Shown here: in pieces, positions 1 to 9,544 of the stretch
How the letters are laid out: every line of letters begins with the position of its first letter
Position numbering within the stretch: the stretch's first letter is position 1
Assembly (NCBI GenBank): GCA_016742175.1
Contig: JACVCH010000003.1
Location: forward strand, 248,001 to 312,000
Direction: 5' to 3'
DNA from: Rhizobiaceae bacterium
GTDB taxonomy: Bacteria > Pseudomonadota > Alphaproteobacteria > Rhizobiales > Rhizobiaceae
Length of the DNA: 64,000 bases
Translations under genes and position numbers: made by a program
Notes under the pieces: model-generated
Seen by the model: only the letters and a program-made list of their open reading frames with translations
Databases searched by the model: none
Told to the model about the DNA's origin: nothing

Positions 1-1188
1 CCCTTCGCCGGCAAGAGCGAAAAGTCGAACGGGCACGGCTCGCTCGAATGGGCCGTCACCTGGCATGGCGGCGACGGCTTCCTCAACTCCTACTGCAACA
101 CGATCCCGACGCCCGAGGGCGGCACGCACGAGACGGGGCTGCGCAATGCGCTGCTGCGGGGCCTGCGCGCCTATGCCGAGCTGACCGGCAACAAGCGCGC
201 ATCGATCGTCACCTCCGAGGACGTGATGATCTCGGCGGCCGGCATGCTGTCGGTCTTCATCCGCGAGCCTGAATTCGTCGGCCAGACCAAGGATAGGCTC
301 GCGACCGGCGAAGCGCAGCGCATCGTCGAAAACGCGGTGCGCGATCCGTTCGACCACTGGCTCGCTGATAATCCGCAGGAAGCCTCGAAGCTTCTGGAGT
401 GGGTGATTGCGCGCGCCGACGAGCGCGTTAAGCGACGCCAGGAAAAGGAAGTCAGCCGCAAGAGCGCGGTGCGCAAGCTGCGCCTTCCCGGCAAGCTGGC
501 CGACTGCACGCAGAACGCGGCGGCGGGCGCGGAACTCTTCATCGTCGAGGGCGACTCGGCCGGCGGTTCGGCCAAGCAGGCGCGCGACCGGGCGAGCCAG
601 GCCGTGCTGCCGCTGCGCGGCAAGATCCTGAACGTGGCGAGTGCCGGGCGCGAGAAGCTGACCGCCAACCAGCAGATCGCCGACCTGATCCAGGCGCTCG
701 GCTGCGGCACGCGGTCGAAGTATCGCGAGGAGGATCTGCGCTACGACCGCGTGATCATCATGACCGACGCGGATGTCGACGGCGCGCACATCGCCTCGCT
801 GCTGATCACCTTCTTCTATCAGGAAATGCCGGAGCTCGTGCGCGGCGGGCATCTCTACATGGCCGTGCCGCCTCTCTACAAGCTGACGCAGGGCGGCAAG
901 ACGATGTACGCGCGGGATGACGCGCATAAGGATGAACTGATGCGCACCGAGTTCACCGGGCGCGGCAAGGTCGAGCTCGGCCGGTTCAAGGGCCTCGGCG
1001 AGATGCTGGCGAGCCAGCTCAAGGAAACGACGATGGACAAGCGCAAGCGCACGTTGTTGCGCGTCGAGGTCCATGAGAGCGAGGACGCGACCAAGGCGTC
1101 CATGGATGCGCTGATGGGTACCAAGCCCGAACTGCGCTTCCGCTTCATCCAGGACAATGCCGAGTTTGCCGGGGAACTGGATATCTAG
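1..1188 (+). CDS. parE: DNA topoisomerase IV subunit B (3' part)
   Basis: The 5' end lies outside the window; 395 residues are visible. ParE is the ATPase/Toprim subunit of topoisomerase IV, which with ParC unlinks daughter chromosomes. The Toprim domain is visible: the acidic EGDSAGG motif near base 550 and the DxD motif in MTDADVDGAH near base 765. The C-terminal motif FKGLGEM near base 987 is typical of type IIA subunits. I prefer ParE to GyrB because there is no GyrB-type insert between the Toprim motifs and the wording (TSEDVMISAAGMLSVF) matches alphaproteobacterial ParE. The stop at 1186-1188 overlaps the stop of the convergent DUF2336 gene. Confidence 0.93.
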   Translation, partial: PFAGKSEKSNGHGSLEWAVTWHGGDGFLNSYCNTIPTPEGGTHETGLRNALLRGLRAYAELTGNKRASIVTSEDVMISAAGMLSVFIREPEFVGQTKDRLATGEAQRIVENAVRDPFDHWLADNPQEASKLLEWVIARADERVKRRQEKEVSRKSAVRKLRLPGKLADCTQNAAAGAELFIVEGDSAGGSAKQARDRASQAVLPLRGKILNVASAGREKLTANQQIADLIQALGCGTRSKYREEDLRYDRVIIMTDADVDGAHIASLLITFFYQEMPELVRGGHLYMAVPPLYKLTQGGKTMYARDDAHKDELMRTEFTGRGKVELGRFKGLGEMLASQLKETTMDKRKRTLLRVEVHESEDATKASMDALMGTKPELRFRFIQDNAEFAGELDI

Positions 1189-2306
1189 GCGGCGATCCGA
1201 ACGGATTCGACAGCAGCCGAGCGCATCGCGTCGGCCTGGACCTGGCGAAGCAGGCTGACGATCGGGCCGGTCTGCGAAGAATTCTCTTCGCCCATCGCAT
1301 CGATCATCGCCTGGCTCGCCTCGCGGACGCCGGCGATCCGGTCGCCGCGCGCAACGGCGCGCCAGACATGGATGGCGCCGACGAGCGGCCGGTGGATCGT
1401 CGCGGCGAGGCCGGCCTTGTCGAAGAGGGCTGCAATGGCAAGGTCGCGCCCCGAGACGAGGATCGTGCGCACGCGCTCCTGCGGGACCGACGACAGATGC
1501 GCGACGAGATGGACGAAGAACTCCATCCGGCCGAGCGCCATGCAGCGCAGGACGAAGGCGGTGGTGAGATGTCCCGCTTCGCGCAGGCGCGCGACGAGTT
1601 CGGACATTTCAGCCGGCCGCGCGCCTTCGACGAGCGCGAGGGTCGAGCGGGCGCAGGCATCGCGGGCGACGCGCACCGCGCGCTCCTGACCGATCATGGC
1701 CTTGACGAAGGGCGACTGGCTGAGGACATCGCCGATGCTGGCGAGGAGCCGGTGGCGGCAATCCACGGGCAGCCGCGCCTGGCGGATCAGGATCTCGCGC
1801 AGTTCGGGATTGCAGCCGAAGCGTTCGACCATCTGGCGGAAACCGGACGGCAGGATTTCGGCATCGTCGTTGCGGGCGAGTTCGATGACGGCATCACGCG
1901 GTCCGAAGGCCGAAAGCGTTGCGGTGACACCGGGAGTGAGCCCTGCCCGCCGTGCGATCACAGTCTGTCCGCGCCCGTCGAGCGTGGCGACGAGTTCGAC
2001 GAGGTCGCCCTCGGTCAAGAGCGGCGAGCGCAGGAGGATTGGTGCGGCGACGGAGGGCTGGTCCTTGGCGAGGTGGAGGACGATGTGGAGCGGCGCGCGG
2101 CGGCTGCCGGCGAGCGCCAGGGCGATGGCGGCGCGCACGTTCGGCGATGGGTCGTCGGCGAGCAGCGTCAGCGCGGAGATGGCGGCGTGCCGGTCGTCGC
2201 GCGGGGTTTCGGCGGCGAGAGCGGTGTTGGCGAGATATTCGGCGGCGGCCGCGCGTTCTGATGCGCGCGTCGAGCGTAGATATGTTTCCGCGATTGCCGT
2301 CGTCAC
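1185..2306 (-). CDS. DUF2336 domain-containing protein
   Basis: 373 residues, soluble, Ala/Leu/Arg-rich and apparently all-helical. The N-terminal ~100 residues look HEAT-like (DDPSPNVRAAIALALAGS), as in the alphaproteobacterial DUF2336 family, whose function is unknown. There is no signal peptide or membrane segment. The start is a GTG at 2304-2306; no nearby ATG competes. It is convergent with parE (stop codons overlap) and divergent from the MaoC/CoA-lyase pair. The family assignment rests on sequence style and could be tested with a profile search. Confidence 0.75.
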   Translation of the reverse strand: MTTAIAETYLRSTRASERAAAAEYLANTALAAETPRDDRHAAISALTLLADDPSPNVRAAIALALAGSRRAPLHIVLHLAKDQPSVAAPILLRSPLLTEGDLVELVATLDGRGQTVIARRAGLTPGVTATLSAFGPRDAVIELARNDDAEILPSGFRQMVERFGCNPELREILIRQARLPVDCRHRLLASIGDVLSQSPFVKAMIGQERAVRVARDACARSTLALVEGARPAEMSELVARLREAGHLTTAFVLRCMALGRMEFFVHLVAHLSSVPQERVRTILVSGRDLAIAALFDKAGLAATIHRPLVGAIHVWRAVARGDRIAGVREASQAMIDAMGEENSSQTGPIVSLLRQVQADAMRSAAVESVRIAA

Positions 2307-2409
2307 GCCCGCCCCCTTCGCAAACTATGCGTGGACGCTAGCCCGAATTGGTTTACGAACGGTTCACCATGTTCTTTAACGCGTCACGTTCGCGATCAGG
2401 AGGCCGTTG

Positions 2410-2862
2410 ATGGCAGGACTTTACCTCGAGGAATTCGTGCCGGGACACGTCATCCGGCATACGCTGACCAAGTCGGTTACCGAGAGCGACAACATGTTCT
2501 TCTCGGTCATGACGCTGAACCCGCAGCCGCTCCACATCGACTTCGATTTCGCGGCGAAGAGCGAGTGGGGCAAGCCGCTGGTCAACTCGCTGTTCACGCT
2601 CGGCCTGATGATCGGGATTTCGGTGCACGACACGACGCTGGGCACGACGATCGGCAATCTCGGGATGATGGACACGGTGTTCCCGCATCCGCTGTTCCAC
2701 GGCGACACGGTGCGGGTGGAGACCGAGGTGAAGAGCGTGCGGCCGTCGAAGTCGAAGGCCGATCGCGGCATCATCGAATTCGAGCATCGCGCCTATAACC
2801 AGAACGACGTGCTGGTCGCGAAATGCACGCGCCAGGCCATGATGCTGAGGAAGCCCGCCTGA
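2410..2862 (+). CDS. MaoC family dehydratase (hot-dog fold)
   Basis: 150 residues. MaoC-like proteins hydrate enoyl-CoA thioesters in a hot-dog fold. The hydratase-like motif with catalytic Asp and His is visible around SDNMFFSV...PLHIDF (residues ~27-46). An AGGAGG Shine-Dalgarno at 2398-2403 fits the ATG at 2410 better than the adjacent in-frame TTG at 2407. Its stop overlaps the ATG of the next gene by one base (TGATG), so the two are translationally coupled. The substrate is not evident; coupling to a CitE-like lyase suggests C4/C5 dicarboxyl-CoA chemistry (inference). Confidence 0.85.
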   Translation: MAGLYLEEFVPGHVIRHTLTKSVTESDNMFFSVMTLNPQPLHIDFDFAAKSEWGKPLVNSLFTLGLMIGISVHDTTLGTTIGNLGMMDTVFPHPLFHGDTVRVETEVKSVRPSKSKADRGIIEFEHRAYNQNDVLVAKCTRQAMMLRKPA

Positions 2863-3734
2863 TGCGCTCCCTGCTTTTCGTTCCCGGCGATTCGGAGCGC
2901 AAGCTCGACAAGGGGCTCAATTCCGGCGCCGATGCGCTGATCCTCGACCTGGAGGATTCGGTTGCGGCGGCGAACAAGCCGGCGGCGCGGGAATTGTCGC
3001 GTGACTTCGTCGGAAATCGGCGGCCGGGCGGCCCGACGATCGTCGTTCGCGTCAACGACCTGACGACCGGCCTCACCGACGACGACCTCGCGGCCGTGAT
3101 GGCTGCGCGGCCCGATGCTATCATGCTGCCGAAATGCTGCGGATATGCCGATCTGGAGCATCTGTCGGCCAAGCTGCGCGTCCACGAAGCCGACCACGGA
3201 ATCGAGGACGGGGCGACGCGGATCATTCCGATCATCACCGAGACGGGCGCGAGCGTGCTCGCCGGCTCGACCTATCGCGCGCATGCGCGGCTCGGCGCGC
3301 TGACATGGGGGGCGGAGGACCTGTCGGCCGATATCGGCGCGAGCGCGACGCGGGACGAGACGGGCGCCTACACCGACGTCTTCAAACTGGCGCGGGCGGT
3401 GACGCTGCTGGCCGCGAGCGCAGCGCAGGCGGCGGCGATCGACACGGTGTTTCCGAACTTCCGCGACGAGGCCGCCTTTCGCAAGGACTGCATGGCCGGC
3501 ATCCGGGACGGGTTCACAGGGCGGATGGCGATCCACCCGGCGCAGGTGCCCGTCATTAACGAGGTCTTCACGCCGTCGGCGGAAGCCGTCGCACATGCGC
3601 GCGCGGTGATCGACGCGTTCGCCGCGGCAGGAAATCCCGGCGTCGTCGGCATCGACGGCGCAATGTACGACCGTCCCCACCTGCGGCGCGCCGAACGCCT
3701 GATCGCGCGCGCAGAGGCAGCCGGGACTGCCTAG
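2862..3734 (+). CDS. HpcH/HpaI aldolase-family CoA ester lyase (CitE-like)
   Basis: 290 residues of the CitE/malyl-CoA lyase family, a TIM barrel that cleaves or forms 3-hydroxyacyl-CoA thioesters with Mg2+. Visible motifs are RSLLFVPGDS at the N-terminus, DLEDSV (metal-binding acidic residues), ITETGASVL in the barrel, TWGAEDLSADIG, and AIHPAQV near the C-terminus. The ATG at 2862 overlaps the MaoC stop. A start further upstream would lie inside the MaoC reading frame and add residues absent from the family. Malyl-CoA, methylmalyl-CoA or citramalyl-CoA are possible substrates; the sequence alone does not decide. Confidence 0.88.
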   Translation: MRSLLFVPGDSERKLDKGLNSGADALILDLEDSVAAANKPAARELSRDFVGNRRPGGPTIVVRVNDLTTGLTDDDLAAVMAARPDAIMLPKCCGYADLEHLSAKLRVHEADHGIEDGATRIIPIITETGASVLAGSTYRAHARLGALTWGAEDLSADIGASATRDETGAYTDVFKLARAVTLLAASAAQAAAIDTVFPNFRDEAAFRKDCMAGIRDGFTGRMAIHPAQVPVINEVFTPSAEAVAHARAVIDAFAAAGNPGVVGIDGAMYDRPHLRRAERLIARAEAAGTA

Positions 3735-4339
3735 TCGGCCTTCCAGCGCGGGCGGCGCATGGCGAAGGTTTCGGTGACGGACGTATAATCCATGTAGCCG
3801 AGGCGGGCGAGATTGCCCGCCTTGACGACGTCGAAGAGGCCGTCGGTGAGGACACGGTCGTCGATGTAGACGCCGACGACTTCGCCGATGACGACCGTCG
3901 CGGCAGACGGCTTGCCGTCGGCGCCGACGGGTTGGAATATCTCGGTGACCTTGCATTCGAGCGCCGCATGGGCACGCGCGACGCGCGGCGGCGCGACCAG
4001 CGTCGACGGCGCGGTTTGAAGCTTCGCATAGTCGAACTCGCTCGTGCCGTGCGGCGCGTCGACGGCGCTGGCGTTCATCGCTTCGGCGAGATCGCGGCTA
4101 GCGAGATTGATGACGAATTCGCCCGTCGCGCGGCAATTGACGACGCTGTCCTTCTCGCCTTCCGACGAGAACATGACGAGGAAGGGCGTGGTCGTCAGCG
4201 CGTTGAAGAAGGAATAGGGTGCAAGGTTGAGCGCGCCCTCTCCGGACAGGGTTGAAACCCAGCCGATCGGGCGCGGCGAGACGATCGCCTTCGACGGATC
4301 GTGCGGCAGGCCGTGGCCGTTCTTCGGTTCGTAGAACAT
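3731..4339 (-). CDS. Flavin reductase family protein
   Basis: 202 residues, an FMN-binding split-barrel (flavin reductase-like) protein. The N-terminal KAIVSPRPIGWVST followed by NLAPYSFFNA is typical of the family, which reduces or holds flavin or acts as a small monooxygenase partner. It starts at an ATG overlapping by one base the stop of the nitroreductase gene transcribed just upstream, so the two form a coupled pair. Its stop overlaps by four bases that of the convergent CoA lyase. The physiological substrate is unknown. Confidence 0.87.
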   Translation of the reverse strand: MFYEPKNGHGLPHDPSKAIVSPRPIGWVSTLSGEGALNLAPYSFFNALTTTPFLVMFSSEGEKDSVVNCRATGEFVINLASRDLAEAMNASAVDAPHGTSEFDYAKLQTAPSTLVAPPRVARAHAALECKVTEIFQPVGADGKPSAATVVIGEVVGVYIDDRVLTDGLFDVVKAGNLARLGYMDYTSVTETFAMRRPRWKAD

Positions 4340-4917
4340 CAGGAAGTGGCTCCGAATTCGGTGATCAGCGCGTCGAGATCGGGGCGCGGACGCTCGAACG
4401 CCTCGCCGTCGAAGGAGCCGATATGGACGAAGCCGATGACGCGTTCCTCCGGCTTCAGGCCGAGGATGGCCCTGCCCTCCTCAACATCCGAATACCAGTT
4501 GGTGATCCAGTTGGCGCCAAAGCCCATGGCGCTTGCGGCGACGAGGAGGTTCATCGCGACGGCTCCGCCCGACAGGAACATCTCCCATTGCGGGATCTTG
4601 GGATTGTCGCGCGGCACGTGGACGACGCCGATGACGAGCGGCGCGCGCGAAAAGCGCGTGCGCTCCTGTTCGCGGCGCGCATCGGTGAGCGGGCCTTCGC
4701 GCTTTTCGGCCAGTTCCGCCAGCTTTTCGCCGACGCCTTCCCGCGCTTCGCCGCGATAGACGATGAACCGCCACGGCGCCAGGCGGCCGTGGTCGGGGAC
4801 GCGCGCGGCGATGGTCAGGAGCGTCCTGATCTCGTCGTCGGAGGGCCCGGGCGCGCGCAGCTCGGCGATGGGGGCGGACTTCCTGTTGAGAAGGAATTCG
4901 ATCGTCGAAGACGTCAA
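4339..4917 (-). CDS. Nitroreductase family protein
   Basis: 192 residues, FMN-dependent NAD(P)H oxidoreductase of the YdjA-like short nitroreductase type. The FMN-phosphate region RVPDHGRLAPWRF (residues ~40-52) and the C-terminal GLKPEERVIGFVHIG are recognisable. It is the first gene of a two-gene unit with the flavin reductase. A redox or detoxification role is likely; no specific substrate can be read from the sequence. Confidence 0.88.
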   Translation of the reverse strand: MTSSTIEFLLNRKSAPIAELRAPGPSDDEIRTLLTIAARVPDHGRLAPWRFIVYRGEAREGVGEKLAELAEKREGPLTDARREQERTRFSRAPLVIGVVHVPRDNPKIPQWEMFLSGGAVAMNLLVAASAMGFGANWITNWYSDVEEGRAILGLKPEERVIGFVHIGSFDGEAFERPRPDLDALITEFGATS

Positions 4918-5069
4918 ATCTCGGTTTCCTCTTCCAAGGGATTGAATTGGCGGGAAGAATGGCGATCGCGCGTTCGCAGGACCAGCGCTTTCGGCCTGTC
5001 GGGAGCCTTGAAATTGCCACCGCTTTCGGGTTCAACGCAAGGCATGTTTGCCGTGCCAGACCGTTCACC

Positions 5070-6200
5070 ATGCGACTGATCCGCGCCGTCCTTCTCGCCA
5101 GCCTGGCGGGCACGGCGCCGGTGCAGGCGCAGGATGGCGGCCCCGGCGGCGGGTTCGGCGGTGGCGGACCCGGACCCGGCAGCAACCTCGGCTTCAGCGG
5201 CTCGGGCGGCGGCATGCCGCGGCTGCAGATTCCCGGCGCAGCGATGCCGCCGCCGCTCTCGCTTCCGCCCATCCAGTCGCAGCCCGACGGTGGCCTCGGC
5301 AACCTGCCGCAAATCCAGCTTCCCGCGCCGCTGCCGCAGATCGAACTGCCGGGCATCACCGGCTACGCGGCGCCCTCGATCGGAACGCCGCTCGCCATGC
5401 CCGGCGCAGGATCGCTGACCCTGTCGGCCAAGCTGACGGGCGACGGCGGCGACATCGATCGCGGGATGGTCTGGCGGGTCTTCCGCCCCGAGCCCGGCCC
5501 CGACGGCAAGCTGCCGCTGATCGCCACCGCACAGGGCGGCACCAGCAATTTCCAGCTCGACCCGGGAAGCTATCTCGTCCACGCGACCTTCGGCCGGGCG
5601 GGCGCGACGAAGCGCATCACCATCGGCCCGAACGCACGCGAAGAGCAGTTCGTGCTCGATGCGGGCGGGCTGAAACTCGATGCGGTGCTTTCCGGCGGCG
5701 TCGGCATTCCGTCCGACAAGCTGCGCTTTTCCATCTATGAGGGCGCGGGCGACGCCGCCGGCGAACGCGCGCTGATCGTGCCGAACGTCAGCCCCAAGGC
5801 GGTAGTGCGCCTCAACAGCGGCACCTACCACGTCGTCTCGACCTACGGAAACGTCAACGCCGTCATCCGCTCTGACATCCGCGTCGAGGCCGGCCAGTTG
5901 ACCGAGGCGACGGTCGAGCACAAGGCCGCCGAAATCACCATGAAGCTCGTGCGCGAGGCGGGCGGCGAGGCGATCGCCGATACGTCCTGGGCCGTGCTGA
6001 CCGACTCGGGCGACATCGTGCGCGAGAGCGTCGGCGCGTTTGCCTCGATGGTGCTGGCCGAAGGCGAATATGTCGCCGTCGCGCGCAACCGCGAACGTCT
6101 CTACCAGCGCGAATTCCGCGTCACCGCCGGCCGCAACAGCGACGTCGAGGTGATCGCGGACGAAAATGGCGCCGAAGGGGTGGCGAGCAGCGGCGACTAG
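5070..6200 (+). CDS. Secreted Gly/Pro-rich protein of unknown function
   Basis: 376 residues. A Sec signal peptide is clear (MRLIRAVLLASLAGTAPVQA, cut before Q). An in-frame start at 4947 exists, but its extra residues do not resemble a leader, so I chose the ATG at 5070. The mature protein begins with a ~110-residue low-complexity Gly/Pro segment (GGFGGGGPGPG, then PLSLPPIQ and PAPLPQIELPG). After it come three or so beta-rich repeats with the recurring pattern GSYLVHATFG, GTYHVVSTYG and GEYVAVARN. These look like carboxypeptidase-regulatory or Ig-like modules. A periplasmic or surface structural role is likely; I do not recognise a named family. Confidence 0.8.
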   Translation: MRLIRAVLLASLAGTAPVQAQDGGPGGGFGGGGPGPGSNLGFSGSGGGMPRLQIPGAAMPPPLSLPPIQSQPDGGLGNLPQIQLPAPLPQIELPGITGYAAPSIGTPLAMPGAGSLTLSAKLTGDGGDIDRGMVWRVFRPEPGPDGKLPLIATAQGGTSNFQLDPGSYLVHATFGRAGATKRITIGPNAREEQFVLDAGGLKLDAVLSGGVGIPSDKLRFSIYEGAGDAAGERALIVPNVSPKAVVRLNSGTYHVVSTYGNVNAVIRSDIRVEAGQLTEATVEHKAAEITMKLVREAGGEAIADTSWAVLTDSGDIVRESVGAFASMVLAEGEYVAVARNRERLYQREFRVTAGRNSDVEVIADENGAEGVASSGD

Positions 6201-7072
6201 AGGGCCGGAATGCCTCCGATTGCGGCGGGCGACGGTTCCTCGGAATGTTCGTCCGCCAGGTCGAACACTGCACGGTACATGCGCTCGAGGATGGCCTTGC
6301 GGTCGCGGCCGAACGTGTCGGCATGGACGACCGGCCCGATGCGCACATCCATCGGCCGCCCTGCCCGGCGGGTGAATTCAGGGATCAGCATCGCGGTGCG
6401 CAGCGTCATCGAGACGCGGCTCGCCAAGTGAAACCAACGGCTGTTCTGGCCCGAGAAATGCAGCGGAAGCACCGACGCGCCGGCGTCGCGGACGAGCCTT
6501 GCCGGAAACATCTTCCATTCGAGGTCGCTCGCCTTGCCGACAACCTTTTGAGCGGTCGCGACGCCGCCGGCCGGGAACACCACGATCGTGACGCCTTGCT
6601 TCAGGAGGCGCAGCGCCTCGTTACGGACGGCCAAATTGGCTGCGACCGCCTCCCGGGTGTCGGAGAAGTCGATCGGCAGCGCGTAGGGCTCCATCTCGGA
6701 GATTCGCATCAGGTCCTTGTGGATCATGACGCGGAACGGGCGGCCGAGCCGCTCGGCCAGCGACAGGATCGCGATGCCGTCGGCGATGCCAAACGGATGG
6801 TTGGCGACCATGACGAGCGGCGTGTCGGGCAGCCGCGCCGGGGGCCAGACGCCGTCGACGCGAAGTTCGATCCCGACCATGCGCAGCATGGTGGAGAAGA
6901 GGTCGGCGCCGCCCGGCGCGACCTCGCGGCGCCAGATGTCGTAGAGCGCGGCGAAGCGGTCGCGCCCCGACAGGCTCTCGATCCGCTCGATCAGGAACCG
7001 CTGCAGCCGCCGATGGCCGTCATTGGCGTAGGAGAGCTCTGGAAAGAGGCGCTGGCGTCGGATCGCGATCAT
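6197..7072 (-). CDS. Lysophospholipid acyltransferase family protein (PlsC-like)
   Basis: 291 residues. It belongs to the hemolysin-like branch of PlsC acyltransferases, which transfer acyl chains to lyso-lipids at the inner membrane. The catalytic His/Asp motif is NHPFGIADG (His92, Asp98), and the acyl-acceptor motif appears as FPAGG. The ATG at 7072 is the first start that excludes sequence from the upstream thrS reading region; no strong ribosome site precedes it. Its stop overlaps that of the convergent secreted-protein gene. An OlsA-like role in ornithine-lipid synthesis is possible, but no olsB neighbour is seen. Confidence 0.85.
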   Translation of the reverse strand: MIAIRRQRLFPELSYANDGHRRLQRFLIERIESLSGRDRFAALYDIWRREVAPGGADLFSTMLRMVGIELRVDGVWPPARLPDTPLVMVANHPFGIADGIAILSLAERLGRPFRVMIHKDLMRISEMEPYALPIDFSDTREAVAANLAVRNEALRLLKQGVTIVVFPAGGVATAQKVVGKASDLEWKMFPARLVRDAGASVLPLHFSGQNSRWFHLASRVSMTLRTAMLIPEFTRRAGRPMDVRIGPVVHADTFGRDRKAILERMYRAVFDLADEHSEEPSPAAIGGIPAL

Positions 7073-7108
7073 GACACCGAGTGTCGCGCAGCGCCATGAC
7101 AGCCATGT

Positions 7109-7134
7109 GAAAAGGGGCGACCGAAGCCGCCCCC
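7109..7134 (-). terminator. Rho-independent terminator of thrS
   Basis: On the minus strand, just after the thrS stop, GGGGCGG and CGCCCC arms form a short GC hairpin followed by TTTTC. It lies between thrS and the acyltransferase start, so the latter probably has its own promoter or is reached by read-through. Confidence 0.7.
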
Positions 7135-7140
7135 GATTTC

Positions 7141-9114
7141 TCAGTTTGCAGAAGCCAATCGCTTCAAGTCCGGGGCGATCGCTTCCTGCCGCAACTGCTC
7201 CAGCGCATCGTCCAAGGACAGCGACTGCTGGTCGCGCGAGCCGAGGCGGCGCATGTTGACCGTCGCCTCCTCCGCCTCGCGCTTGCCGCAGACGAGAATG
7301 ACCGGGACCTTGGCCATCGAGTGCTCGCGGACCTTGTAGTTGATCTTCTCGTTGCGCAAATCCGGCTCGGCATGGATACCGGCAGCCTTCAGCCTGGCGA
7401 CGACCGATTTCGCATAGTCGTCGGCGTCGGACGTGATGGTCGCGACGACGACCTGCACCGGAGCGAACCAGAGCGGGAAATGGCCGGCGAAGTTCTCGAT
7501 CAGGATACCGAGGAAGCGCTCCATTGACCCGCAGATCGCGCGGTGGATCATCACCGGCTGCTTCTTTTCCGAATCCTTGTCGATGTAGAAGGCGCCGAAG
7601 CGTTCGGGCAGGTTGAAATCGACCTGCGTCGTGCCGCACTGCCATTCGCGGCCGATCGCATCGCGCAGCGTATATTCGAACTTCGGCCCGTAGAACGCGC
7701 CCTCGCCCGGCAGGATGCCGGTCTTGATGCGCCCGCCCGACTGGGCCTCGATCTGCTTCAGGACATCCATCATGACGGATTCGGCGCGGTCCCAGAGCGC
7801 ATCGGAACCGACGCGCTTTTCGGGACGCGTCGAGAGCTTGACGACGATCTCCTCGAAGCCGAAATCCTCGTAGACCGAGAGGATCAAATCGTTGATCTTC
7901 AGGCACTCCGCCGCCATCTGCTCGTCCGTGCAGAAGATGTGCGCGTCGTCCTGCGTGAAGCCGCGCACGCGCATCAGGCCATGCAGCGCGCCGGACGGCT
8001 CGTAGCGATGGACGGTGCCGAATTCGGCAAGGCGGATCGGCAGTTCGCGGTAGGACTTCAAGCCGTGCTTGAAGATCTGGACATGGCCCGGGCAGTTCAT
8101 CGGCTTCAGCGCGAAGATGCGCTGGTCCTCGGCCTCCGGATCGGCCGACTGCACCGCGAACATGTTTTCCTTGTACCAGCCCCAGTGGCCCGAGGTCTGC
8201 CAGAGCGAGGAGTCGAGCACCTGCGGCGCGTTGACCTCGTCATAGTCGGCTTCGAGCCGGCGGCGCATGTAGGCCGTCAGCTTCTGGAACATGCGCCAGC
8301 CCTTGGCGTGCCAGAAGACGACGCCCGGCCCCTCCTCCTGGAAGTGGAAAAGATCCATCTCGCGGCCGAGCCGGCGATGGTCGCGCTTCTCGGCCTCCTC
8401 CAGCATGTGGAGATAGGCGTCGAGTTCGGCCTGCTCGGCCCACGCCGTGCCGTAGATGCGCGTCAGCATCGGATTGTTGGAATCGCCGCGCCAATAGGCG
8501 CCGGCGACCTTCATCAGCTTGAAGGCATTGCCGACCTGGCCCGTCGAGGCCATGTGCGGCCCACGGCAAAGGTCGAACCAGTCGCCCTGCGCGTAAATCT
8601 TCAGGTCCTGGTCGGCCGGAATGGCGTCGATCAGCTCGACCTTGTACGCTTCGCCCTTGTCGGCGAAGACCTGCCGCGCCTTGTCGCGCGTCCAGACTTC
8701 TCTGGTGAAGGGTTTGTTGCGGCCGATGATCTCGCGCATCTTCTTCTCGATGACCGGCAGGTCGTCGAGCGTGAAGGGCGTGTCGCGGGCGAAATCGTAA
8801 TAGAAGCCGTTCTCGATGACCGGGCCGATGGTGACCTGCGTGCCGGGCCAAAGCTCCTGCACCGCCTCCGCGAGCACGTGGGCGGCGTCGTGGCGGATCA
8901 GCTCCAGCGCGCGCGGATCGTTGCGCGTGATGATCTCGACCGCGCCGTCCGCGCCGAGCGGCTCGGACAGGTCGCGGACCTGGCCGTCGACCGCATAGGC
9001 GACCGCCTTCTTGGCGAGCGACTTGGAGATGGAGTTTGCAAGGTCGGCACCCGTCGCCGCGGCATCGTGCGCGCGAACGGAACCATCGGGAAATGTCAGG
9101 GAGACTTCGGGCAT
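7141..9114 (-). CDS. thrS: Threonine-tRNA ligase
   Basis: 657 residues, the normal length for ThrRS. It charges tRNA-Thr and edits mischarged Ser. Domain order is visible: an N-terminal TGS domain ([12 protein letters not shown]), the editing domain with [10 protein letters not shown], then the class II core with the zinc Cys in MNCPGH, motif 2 [11 protein letters not shown], and motif 3 [13 protein letters not shown]. The C-terminal anticodon-binding domain follows. The ATG at 9114 is chosen over the TTG codon directly before it. Confidence 0.97.
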   Translation of the reverse strand: MPEVSLTFPDGSVRAHDAAATGADLANSISKSLAKKAVAYAVDGQVRDLSEPLGADGAVEIITRNDPRALELIRHDAAHVLAEAVQELWPGTQVTIGPVIENGFYYDFARDTPFTLDDLPVIEKKMREIIGRNKPFTREVWTRDKARQVFADKGEAYKVELIDAIPADQDLKIYAQGDWFDLCRGPHMASTGQVGNAFKLMKVAGAYWRGDSNNPMLTRIYGTAWAEQAELDAYLHMLEEAEKRDHRRLGREMDLFHFQEEGPGVVFWHAKGWRMFQKLTAYMRRRLEADYDEVNAPQVLDSSLWQTSGHWGWYKENMFAVQSADPEAEDQRIFALKPMNCPGHVQIFKHGLKSYRELPIRLAEFGTVHRYEPSGALHGLMRVRGFTQDDAHIFCTDEQMAAECLKINDLILSVYEDFGFEEIVVKLSTRPEKRVGSDALWDRAESVMMDVLKQIEAQSGGRIKTGILPGEGAFYGPKFEYTLRDAIGREWQCGTTQVDFNLPERFGAFYIDKDSEKKQPVMIHRAICGSMERFLGILIENFAGHFPLWFAPVQVVVATITSDADDYAKSVVARLKAAGIHAEPDLRNEKINYKVREHSMAKVPVILVCGKREAEEATVNMRRLGSRDQQSLSLDDALEQLRQEAIAPDLKRLASAN

Positions 9115-9200
9115 CAAATGCTTCCTATCCAGTCCTGCAAACGAGCGCAGGTGGTTGTCGATGCCAGCGCGTTTAGCCGATCAATCGGGCATGGACAAGG

Positions 9201-9539
9201 TCAGGCGGCGCCGGTCTTGCGGCTGATCCGCCAGAGGCGCCACGGCGCGTACCATGCCTGGTCGCGGTCGAGCCGTTCAGGAACGAGGTCGATGCCGTGC
9301 GTGCCGCCCGGCCCGCAGCGCATGACGCGGAAAAGCCCCATGAACCCGCCGCGCCACAAGCCATGCCGCGCGATGGCCTCATAGGCGAATTCCGAACAGG
9401 TCGGATAGTGCCGGCACGAATTGCCGACGAAGCCGGAGAGCGTAAGCTGGTAAAGGCGGACAAACCCGGTGCCGAACAGCCGCCCCGGCGTGCGTGGCCA
9501 GGCGCCGGACCAGTTGCGGGTTTTGGGCAAGTCGGCCAC
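9201..9539 (-). CDS. yidD: Membrane protein insertion efficiency factor YidD
   Basis: 112 residues, slightly longer than the usual 70-90 because of an N-terminal extension. The family signature CRHYPTCSEFAYEAI is present with both conserved cysteines. YidD is a small membrane-associated protein that helps YidC-dependent insertion. It lies 5 bases after the Fe/S scaffold gene on the same strand, so the two are probably cotranscribed, and ahead of thrS. Confidence 0.95.
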   Translation of the reverse strand: MADLPKTRNWSGAWPRTPGRLFGTGFVRLYQLTLSGFVGNSCRHYPTCSEFAYEAIARHGLWRGGFMGLFRVMRCGPGGTHGIDLVPERLDRDQAWYAPWRLWRISRKTGAA

Positions 9540-9544
9540 GAAGC

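Noticed and set aside
7543-9384. Long plus-strand open frame across thrS (613 codons)
   Set aside because: It is the antisense shadow of thrS, a clear essential gene. Its translation has no recognisable domain.
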